Assembly (NCBI GenBank): GCA_964034945.1
Contig: OZ035962.1
Location: forward strand, 13,015,388 to 13,079,387
Source: Chrysopilus asiliformis
Taxonomy: Eukaryota; Arthropoda; Insecta; Diptera; Rhagionidae
Length of the DNA: 64,000 nucleotides
Reading direction: 5' to 3'
Part shown: positions 46,401-58,400 of the stretch, piece after piece
How positions within the stretch are numbered: position 1 is the first letter of the stretch
Layout of the letters: every line of letters begins with the position of its first letter
Program-made: the position numbers and the translations under genes
Notes under the pieces: generated by a model
Databases searched by the model: none
Seen by the model: the letters and a program-made list of their open reading frames with translations, nothing else
Told to the model about the DNA's origin: nothing

Positions 46401-49400
46401 ATGTATAGGAATGTATAGGAATGTATAGGAATGTATAGGAATGTATAGGAATGTATAGGAATGTATAGGAATGTATAGGAATGTATAGGAATGTATAGGA
46501 ATGTATAGGAATGTATAGGAATGTATAGAATGTATAGGAATGTATAGGAATGTATAGGAATGTATAGGAATGTATAGGAATGTGTAGGAATGTATAGGAA
46601 TGTATAGGAATGTATAGGAATGTATAGGAATGTATAGGGATGTATAGGAATGTATAGGAATGTATAGGAATGTATAGGAATGTATAGGAATGTATAGGAA
46701 TGTATAGGAATGTATAGGAATGTATAGGAATGTATAGGAATGTATAGGAATGTATAGGAATGTATAGGAATGTATAGGAATGTATAGGAATGTATAGGAA
46801 TGTATAGGAATGTATAGGAATGTATAGGAATGTATAGGAATGTATAGGAATGTATAGGAATGTATAGGAATGTATAGGAATGTATAGGAATGTATAGGAA
46901 TGTATAGGAATGTATAGGAATGTATAGGAATGTATAGGAATGTATAGGAATGTATAGGAATGTATAGGAATGTATAGGAATGTATAGGAATGTATAGGAA
47001 TGTATAGGAATGTATAGGAATGTATAGGAATGTATAGGAATGTATAGGAATGTATAGGAATGTATAGGAATGTAAGGATGTATAGGAATGTATAGGAATG
47101 TATAGGAATGTATAGGAATGTATAGGAATGTATAGGAATGTATAGGAATGTATAGGAATGTATAGGAATGTATAGGAATGTATAGGATGTATAGGAATGT
47201 ATAGGAATGTATAGGAATGTATAGGAATGTATAGGAATGTATAGGAATGTATAGGAATGTATAGGAATGTATAGGAATGTATAGGAATGTATAGGAATGT
47301 ATAGGAATGTATAGGAATGTATAGGAATGTATAGGAATGTATAGGAATGTATAGGAATGTATAGGAATGTATAGGAATGTATAGGAATGTATAGGAATGT
47401 ATAGGAATGTATAGGAATGTATAGGAATGTATAGGAATGTATAGGAATGTATAGGAATGTATAGGAATGTATAGGAATGTATAGGAATGTATAGGAATGT
47501 ATAGGAATGTATAGGAATGTATAGGAATGTATAGGAATGTATAGGAATGTATAGGAATGTATAGGAATGTATAGGAATGTATAGGAATGTATAGGAATGT
47601 ATAGGAATGTATAGGAATGTATAGGAATGTATAGGAATGTATAGGAATGTATAGGAATGTATAGGAATGTATAGGAATGTATAGGAATGTATAGGAATGT
47701 ATAGGAATGTATAGGAATGTATAGGAATGTATAGGAATGTATAGGAATGTATAGGAATGTATAGGAATGTATAGGAATGTATAGGAATGTATAGGAATGT
47801 ATAGGAATGTATAGGAATGTATAGGAATGTATAGGAATGTATAGGAATGTATAGGAATGTATAGGAATGTATAGGAATGTATAGGAATGTATAGGAATGT
47901 ATAGGAATGTATAGGAATGTATAGGAATGTATAGGAATGTATAGGAATGTATAGGAATGTATAGGAATGTATAGGAATGTATAGGAATGTATAGGAATGT
48001 ATAGGAATGTATAGGAATGTATAGGAATGTATAGGAATGTATAGGAATGTATAGGAATGTATAGGAATGTATAGGAATGTATAGGAATGTATAGGAATGT
48101 ATAGGAATGTATAGGAATGTATAGGAATGTATAGGAATGTATAGGAATGTATAGGAATGTATAGGAATGTATAGGAATGTATAGGAATGTATAGGAATGT
48201 ATAGGAATGTATAGGAATGTATAGGAATGTATAGGAATGTATAGGAATGTATAGGAATGTATAGGAATGTATAGGAATGTATAGGAATGTATAGGAATGT
48301 ATAGGAATGTATAGGAATGTATAGGAATGTATAGGAATGTATAGGAATGTATAGGAATGTATAGGAATGTATAGGAATGTATAGGAATGTATAGGAATGT
48401 ATAGGAATGTATAGGAATGTATAGGAATGTATAGGAATGTATAGGAATGTATAGGAATGTATAGGAATGTATAGGAATGTATAGGAATGTATAGGAATGT
48501 ATAGGAATGTATAGGAATGTATAGGAATGTATAGGAATGTATAGGAATGTATAGGAATGTATAGGAATGTATAGGAATGTATAGGAATGTATAGGAATGT
48601 ATAGGAATGTATAGGAATGTATAGGAATGTATAGGAATGTATAGGAATGTATAGGAATGTATAGGAATGTATAGGAATGTATAGGAATGTATAGGAATGT
48701 ATAGGAATGTATAGGAATGTATAGGAATGTATAGGAATGTATAGGAATGTATAGGAATGTATAGGAATGTATAGGAATGTATAGGAATGTATAGGAATGT
48801 ATAGGAATGTATAGGAATGTATAGGAATGTATAGGAATGTATAGGAATGTATAGGAATGTATAGGAATGTATAGGAATGTATAGGAATGTATAGGAATGT
48901 ATAGGAATGTATAGGAATGTATAGGAATGTATAGGAATGTATAGGAATGTATAGGAATGTATAGGAATGTATAGGAATGTATAGGAATGTATAGGAATGT
49001 ATAGGAATGTATAGGAATGTATAGGAATGTATAGGAATGTATAGGAATGTATAGGAATGTATAGGAATGTATAGGAATGTATAGGAATGTATAGGAATGT
49101 ATAGGAATGTATAGGAATGTATAGGAATGTATAGGAATGTATAGGAATGTATAGGAATGTATAGGAATGTATAGGAATGTATAGGAATGTATAGGAATGT
49201 ATAGGAATGTATAGGAATGTATAGGAATGTATAGGAATGTATAGGAATGTATAGGAATGTATAGGAATGTATAGGAATGTATAGGAATGTATAGGAATGT
49301 ATAGGAATGTATAGGAATGTATAGGAATGTATAGGAATGTATAGGAATGTATAGGAATGTATAGGAATGTATAGGAATGTATAGGAATGTATAGGAATGT

Positions 49401-52400
49401 ATAGGAATGTATAGGAATGTATAGGAATGTATAGGAATGTATAGGAATGTATAGGAATGTATAGGAATGTATAGGAATGTATAGGAATGTATAGGAATGT
49501 ATAGGAATGTATAGGAATGTATAGGAATGTATAGGAATGTATAGGAATGTATAGGAATGTATAGGAATGTATAGGAATGTATAGGAATGTATAGGAATGT
49601 ATAGGAATGTATAGGAATGTATAGGAATGTATAGGAATGTATAGGAATGTATAGGAATGTATAGGAATGTATAGGAATGTATAGGAATGTATAGGAATGT
49701 ATAGGAATGTATAGGAATGTATAGGAATGTATAGGAATGTATAGGAATGTATAGGAATGTATAGGAATGTATAGGAATGTATAGGAATGTATAGGAATGT
49801 ATAGGAATGTATAGGAATGTATAGGAATGTATAGGAATGTATAGGAATGTATAGGAATGTATAGGAATGTATAGGAATGTATAGGAATGTATAGGAATGT
49901 ATAGGAATGTATAGGAATGTATAGGAATGTATAGGAATGTATAGGAATGTATAGGAATGTATAGGAATGTATAGGAATGTATAGGAATGTATAGGAATGT
50001 ATAGGAATGTATAGGAATGTATAGGAATGTATAGGAATGTATAGGAATGTATAGGAATGTATAGGAATGTATAGGAATGTATAGGAATGTATAGGAATGT
50101 ATAGGAATGTATAGGAATGTATAGGAATGTATAGGAATGTATAGGAATGTATAGGAATGTATAGGAATGTATAGGAATGTATAGGAATGTATAGGAATGT
50201 ATAGGAATGTATAGGAATGTATAGGAATGTATAGGAATGTATAGGAATGTATAGGAATGTATAGGAATGTATAGGAATGTATAGGAATGTATAGGAATGT
50301 ATAGGAATGTATAGGAATGTATAGGAATGTATAGGAATGTATAGGAATGTATAGGAATGTATAGGAATGTATAGGAATGTATAGGAATGTATAGGAATGT
50401 ATAGGAATGTATAGGAATGTATAGGAATGTATAGGAATGTATAGGAATGTATAGGAATGTATAGGAATGTATAGGAATGTATAGGAAGTATAGGAATGTA
50501 TAGGAATGTATAGGAATGTATAGGAATGTATAGGAATGTATAGGAATGTATAGGAATGTATAGGAATGTATAGGAATGTATAGGAATGTATAGGAATGTA
50601 TAGGAATGTATAGGAATGTATAGGAATGTATAGGAATGTATAGGAATGTATAGGAATGTATAGGAATGTATAGGAATGTATAGGAATGTATAGGAATGTA
50701 TAGGAATGTATAGGAATGTATAGGAATGTATAGGAATGTATAGGAATGTATAGGAATGTATAGGAATGTATAGGAATGTATAGGAATGTATAGGAATGTA
50801 TAGGAATGTATAGGAATGTATAGGAATGTATAGGAATGTATAGGAATGTATAGGAATGTATAGGAATGTATAGGAATGTATAGGAATGTATAGGAATGTA
50901 TAGGAATGTATAGGAATGTATAGGAATGTATAGGAATGTATAGGAATGTATAGGAATGTATAGGAATGTATAGGAATGTATAGGAATGTATAGGAATGTA
51001 TAGGAATGTATAGGAATGTATAGGAATGTATAGGAATGTATAGGAATGTATAGGAATGTATAGGAATGTATAGGAATGTATAGGAATGTATAGGAATGTA
51101 TAGGAATGTATAGGAATGTATAGGAATGTATAGGAATGTATAGGAATGTATAGGAATGTATAGGAATGTATAGGAATGTATAGGAATGTATAGGAATGTA
51201 TAGGAATGTATAGGAATGTATAGGAATGTATAGGAATGTATAGGAATGTATAGGAATGTATAGGAATGTATAGGAATGTATAGGAATGTATAGGAATGTA
51301 TAGGAATGTATAGGAATGTATAGGAATGTATAGGAATGTATAGGAATGTATAGGAATGTATAGGAATGTATAGGAATGTATAGGAATGTATAGGAATGTA
51401 TAGGAATGTATAGGAATGTATAGGAATGTATAGGAATGTATAGGAATGTATAGGAATGTATAGGAATGTATAGGAATGTATAGGAATGTATAGGAATGTA
51501 TAGGAATGTATAGGAATGTATAGGAATGTATAGGAATGTATAGGAATGTATAGGAATGTATAGGAATGTATAGGAATGTATAGGAATGTATAGGAATGTA
51601 TAGGAATGTATAGGAATGTATAGGAATGTATAGGAATGTATAGGAATGTATAGGAATGTATAGGAATGTATAGGAATGTATAGGAATGTATAGGAATGTA
51701 TAGGAATGTATAGGAATGTATAGGAATGTATAGGAATGTATAGGAATGTATAGGAATGTATAGGAATGTATAGGAATGTATAGGAATGTATAGGAATGTA
51801 TAGGAATGTATAGGAATGTATAGGAATGTATAGGAATGTATAGGAATGTATAGGAATGTATAGGAATGTATAGGAATGTATAGGAATGTATAGGAATGTA
51901 TAGGAATGTATAGGAATGTATAGGAATGTATAGGAATGTATAGGAATGTATAGGAATGTATAGGAATGTATAGGAATGTATAGGAATGTATAGGAATGTA
52001 TAGGAATGTATAGGAATGTATAGGAATGTATAGGAATGTATAGGAATGTATAGGAATGTATAGGAATGTATAGGAATGTATAGGAATGTATAGGAATGTA
52101 TAGGAATGTATAGGAATGTATAGGAATGTATAGGAATGTATAGGAATGTATAGGAATGTATAGGAATGTATAGGAATGTATAGGAATGTATAGGAATGTA
52201 TAGGAATGTATAGGAATGTATAGGAATGTATAGGAATGTATAGGAATGTATAGGAATGTATAGGAATGTATAGGAATGTATAGGAATGTATAGGAATGTA
52301 TAGGAATGTATAGGAATGTATAGGAATGTATAGGAATGTATAGGAATGTATAGGAATGTATAGGAATGTATAGGAATGTATAGGAATGTATAGGAATGTA

Positions 52401-55400
52401 TAGGAATGTATAGGAATGTATAGGAATGTATAGGAATGTATAGGAATGTATAGGAATGTATAGGAATGTATAGGAATGTATAGGAATGTATAGGAATGTA
52501 TAGGAATGTATAGGAATGTATAGGAATGTATAGGAATGTATAGGAATGTATAGGAATGTATAGGAATGTATAGGAATGTATAGGAATGTATAGGAATGTA
52601 TAGGAATGTATAGGAATGTATAGGAATGTATAGGAATGTATAGGAATGTATAGGAATGTATAGGAATGTATAGGAATGTATAGGAATGTATAGGAATGTA
52701 TAGGAATGTATAGGAATGTATAGGAATGTATAGGAATGTATAGGAATGTATAGGAATGTATAGGAATGTATAGGAATGTATAGGAATGTATAGGAATGTA
52801 TAGGAATGTATAGGAATGTATAGGAATGTATAGGAATGTATAGGAATGTATAGGAATGTATAGGAATGTATAGGAATGTATAGGAATGTATAGGAATGTA
52901 TAGGAATGTATAGGAATGTATAGGAATGTATAGGAATGTATAGGAATGTATAGGAATGTATAGGAATGTATAGGAATGTATAGGAATGTATAGGAATGTA
53001 TAGGAATGTATAGGAATGTATAGGAATGTATAGGAATGTATAGGAATGTATAGGAATGTATAGGAATGTATAGGAATGTATAGGAATGTATAGGAATGTA
53101 TAGGAATGTATAGGAATGTATAGGAATGTATAGGAATGTATAGGAATGTATAGGAATGTATAGGAATGTATAGGAATGTATAGGAATGTATAGGAATGTA
53201 TAGGAATGTATAGGAATGTATAGGAATGTATAGGAATGTATAGGAATGTATAGGAATGTATAGGAATGTATAGGAATGTATAGGAATGTATAGGAATGTA
53301 TAGGAATGTATAGGAATGTATAGGAATGTATAGGAATGTATAGGAATGTATAGGAATGTATAGGAATGTATAGGAATGTATAGGAATGTATAGGAATGTA
53401 TAGGAATGTATAGGAATGTATAGGAATGTATAGGAATGTATAGGAATGTATAGGAATGTATAGGAATGTATAGGAATGTATAGGAATGTATAGGAATGTA
53501 TAGGAATGTATAGGAATGTATAGGAATGTATAGGAATGTATAGGAATGTATAGGAATGTATAGGAATGTATAGGAATGTATAGGAATGTATAGGAATGTA
53601 TAGGAATGTATAGGAATGTATAGGAATGTATAGGAATGTATAGGAATGTATAGGAATGTATAGGAATGTATAGGAATGTATAGGAATGTATAGGAATGTA
53701 TAGGAATGTATAGGAATGTATAGGAATGTATAGGAATGTATAGGAATGTATAGGAATGTATAGGAATGTATAGGAATGTATAGGAATGTATAGGAATGTA
53801 TAGGAATGTATAGGAATGTATAGGAATGTATAGGAATGTATAGGAATGTATAGGAATGTATAGGAATGTATAGGAATGTATAGGAATGTATAGGAATGTA
53901 TAGGAATGTATAGGAATGTATAGGAATGTATAGGAATGTATAGGAATGTATAGGAATGTATAGGAATGTATAGGAATGTATAGGAATGTATAGGAATGTA
54001 TAGGAATGTATAGGAATGTATAGGAATGTATAGGAATGTATAGGAATGTATAGGAATGTATAGGAATGTATAGGAATGTATAGGAATGTATAGGAATGTA
54101 TAGGAATGTATAGGAATGTATAGGAATGTATAGGAATGTATAGGAATGTATAGGAATGTATAGGAATGTATAGGAATGTATAGGAATGTATAGGAATGTA
54201 TAGGAATGTATAGGAATGTATAGGAATGTATAGGAATGTATAGGAATGTATAGGAATGTATAGGAATGTATAGGAATGTATAGGAATGTATAGGAATGTA
54301 TAGGAATGTATAGGAATGTATAGGAATGTATAGGAATGTATAGGAATGTATAGGAATGTATAGGAATGTATAGGAATGTATAGGAATGTATAGGAATGTA
54401 TAGGAATGTATAGGAATGTATAGGAATGTATAGGAATGTATAGGAATGTATAGGAATGTATAGGAATGTATAGGAATGTATAGGAATGTATAGGAATGTA
54501 TAGGAATGTATAGGAATGTATAGGAATGTATAGGAATGTATAGGAATGTATAGGAATGTATAGGAATGTATAGGAATGTATAGGAATGTATAGGAATGTA
54601 TAGGAATGTATAGGAATGTATAGGAATGTATAGGAATGTATAGGAATGTATAGGAATGTATAGGAATGTATAGGAATGTATAGGAATGTATAGGAATGTA
54701 TAGGAATGTATAGGAATGTATAGGAATGTATAGGAATGTATAGGAATGTATAGGAATGTATAGGAATGTATAGGAATGTATAGGAATGTATAGGAATGTA
54801 TAGGAATGTATAGGAATGTATAGGAATGTATAGGAATGTATAGGAATGTATAGGAATGTATAGGAATGTATAGGAATGTATAGGAATGTATAGGAATGTA
54901 TAGGAATGTATAGGAATGTATAGGAATGTATAGGAATGTATAGGAATGTATAGGAATGTATAGGAATGTATAGGAATGTATAGGAATGTATAGGAATGTA
55001 TAGGAATGTATAGGAATGTATAGGAATGTATAGGAATGTATAGGAATGTATAGGAATGTATAGGAATGTATAGGAATGTATAGGAATGTATAGGAATGTA
55101 TAGGAATGTATAGGAATGTATAGGAATGTATAGGAATGTATAGGAATGTATAGGAATGTATAGGAATGTATAGGAATGTATAGGAATGTATAGGAATGTA
55201 TAGGAATGTATAGGAATGTATAGGAATGTATAGGAATGTATAGGAATGTATAGGAATGTATAGGAATGTATAGGAATGTATAGGAATGTATAGGAATGTA
55301 TAGGAATGTATAGGAATGTATAGGAATGTATAGGAATGTATAGGAATGTATAGGAATGTATAGGAATGTATAGGAATGTATAGGAATGTATAGGAATGTA

Positions 55401-58400
55401 TAGGAATGTATAGGAATGTATAGGAATGTATAGGAATGTATAGGAATGTATAGGAATGTATAGGAATGTATAGGAATGTATAGGAATGTATAGGAATGTA
55501 TAGGAATGTATAGGAATGTATAGGAATGTATAGGAATGTATAGGAATGTATAGGAATGTATAGGAATGTATAGGAATGTATAGGAATGTATAGGAATGTA
55601 TAGGAATGTATAGGAATGTATAGGAATGTATAGGAATGTATAGGAATGTATAGGAATGTATAGGAATGTATAGGAATGTATAGGAATGTATAGGAATGTA
55701 TAGGAATGTATAGGAATGTATAGGAATGTATAGGAATGTATAGGAATGTATAGGAATGTATAGGAATGTATAGGAATGTATAGGAATGTATAGGAATGTA
55801 TAGGAATGTATAGGAATGTATAGGAATGTATAGGAATGTATAGGAATGTATAGGAATGTATAGGAATGTATAGGAATGTATAGGAATGTATAGGAATGTA
55901 TAGGAATGTATAGGAATGTATAGGAATGTATAGGAATGTATAGGAATGTATAGGAATGTATAGGAATGTATAGGAATGTATAGGAATGTATAGGAATGTA
56001 TAGGAATGTATAGGAATGTATAGGAATGTATAGGAATGTATAGGAATGTATAGGAATGTATAGGAATGTATAGGAATGTATAGGAATGTATAGGAATGTA
56101 TAGGAATGTATAGGAATGTATAGGAATGTATAGGAATGTATAGGAATGTATAGGAATGTATAGGAATGTATAGGAATGTATAGGAATGTATAGGAATGTA
56201 TAGGAATGTATAGGAATGTATAGGAATGTATAGGAATGTATAGGAATGTATAGGAATGTATAGGAATGTATAGGAATGTATAGGAATGTATAGGAATGTA
56301 TAGGAATGTATAGGAATGTATAGGAATGTATAGGAATGTATAGGAATGTATAGGAATGTATAGGAATGTATAGGAATGTATAGGAATGTATAGGAATGTA
56401 TAGGAATGTATAGGAATGTATAGGAATGTATAGGAATGTATAGGAATGTATAGGAATGTATAGGAATGTATAGGAATGTATAGGAATGTATAGGAATGTA
56501 TAGGAATGTATAGGAATGTATAGGAATGTATAGGAATGTATAGGAATGTATAGGAATGTATAGTAGGAATGTATAGGAATGTATAGGAATGTATAGGAAT
56601 GTATAGGAATGTATAGGAATGTATAGGAATGTATAGGAATGTATAGGAATGTATAGGAATGTATAGGAATGTATAGGAATGTATAGGAATGTATAGGAAT
56701 GTATAGGAATGTATAGGAATGTATAGGAATGTATAGGAATGTATAGGAATGTATAGGAATGTATAGGAATGTATAGGAATGTATAGGAATGTATAGGAAT
56801 GTATAGGAATGTATAGGAATGTATAGGAATGTATAGGAATGTATAGGAATGTATAGGAATGTATAGGAATGTATAGGAATGTATAGGAATGTATAGGAAT
56901 GTATAGGAATGTATAGGAATGTATAGGAATGTATAGGAATGTATAGGAATGTATAGGAATGTATAGGAATGTATAGGAATGTATAGGAATGTATAGGAAT
57001 GTATAGGAATGTATAGGAATGTATAGGAATGTATAGGAATGTATAGGAATGTATAGGAATGTATAGGAATGTATAGGAATGTATAGGAATGTATAGGAAT
57101 GTATAGGAATGTATAGGAATGTATAGGAATGTATAGGAATGTATAGGAATGTATAGGAATGTATAGGAATGTATAGGAATGTATAGGAATGTATAGGAAT
57201 GTATAGGAATGTATAGGAATGTATAGGAATGTATAGGAATGTATAGGAATGTATAGGAATGTATAGGAATGTATAGGAATGTATAGGAATGTATAGGAAT
57301 GTATAGGAATGTATAGGAATGTATAGGAATGTATAGGAATGTATAGGAATGTATAGGAATGTATAGGAATGTATAGGAATGTATAGGAATGTATAGGAAT
57401 GTATAGGAATGTATAGGAATGTATAGGAATGTATAGGAATGTATAGGAATGTATAGGAATGTATAGGAATGTATAGGAATGTATAGGAATGTATAGGAAT
57501 GTATAGGAATGTATAGGAATGTATAGGAATGTATAGGAATGTATAGGAATGTATAGGAATGTATAGGAATGTATAGGAATGTATAGGAATGTATAGGAAT
57601 GTATAGGAATGTATAGGAATGTATAGGAATGTATAGGAATGTATAGGAATGTATAGGAATGTATAGGAATGTATAGGAATGTATAGGAATGTATAGGAAT
57701 GTATAGGAATGTATAGGAATGTATAGGAATGTATAGGAATGTATAGGAATGTATAGGAATGTATAGGAATGTATAGGAATGTATAGGAATGTATAGGAAT
57801 GTATAGGAATGTATAGGAATGTATAGGAATGTATAGGAATGTATAGGAATGTATAGGAATGTATAGGAATGTATAGGAATGTATAGGAATGTATAGGAAT
57901 GTATAGGAATGTATAGGAATGTATAGGAATGTATAGGAATGTATAGGAATGTATAGGAATGTATAGGAATGTATAGGAATGTATAGGAATGTATAGGAAT
58001 GTATAGGAATGTATAGGAATGTATAGGAATGTATAGGAATGTATAGGAATGTATAGGAATGTATAGGAATGTATAGGAATGTATAGGAATGTATAGGAAT
58101 GTATAGGAATGTATAGGAATGTATAGGAATGTATAGGAATGTATAGGAATGTATAGGAATGTATAGGAATGTATAGGAATGTATAGGAATGTATAGGAAT
58201 GTATAGGAATGTATAGGAATGTATAGGAATGTATAGGAATGTATAGGAATGTATAGGAATGTATAGGAATGTATAGGAATGTATAGGAATGTATAGGAAT
58301 GTATAGGAATGTATAGGAATGTATAGGAATGTATAGGAATGTATAGGAATGTATAGGAATGTATAGGAATGTATAGGAATGTATAGGAATGTATAGGAAT

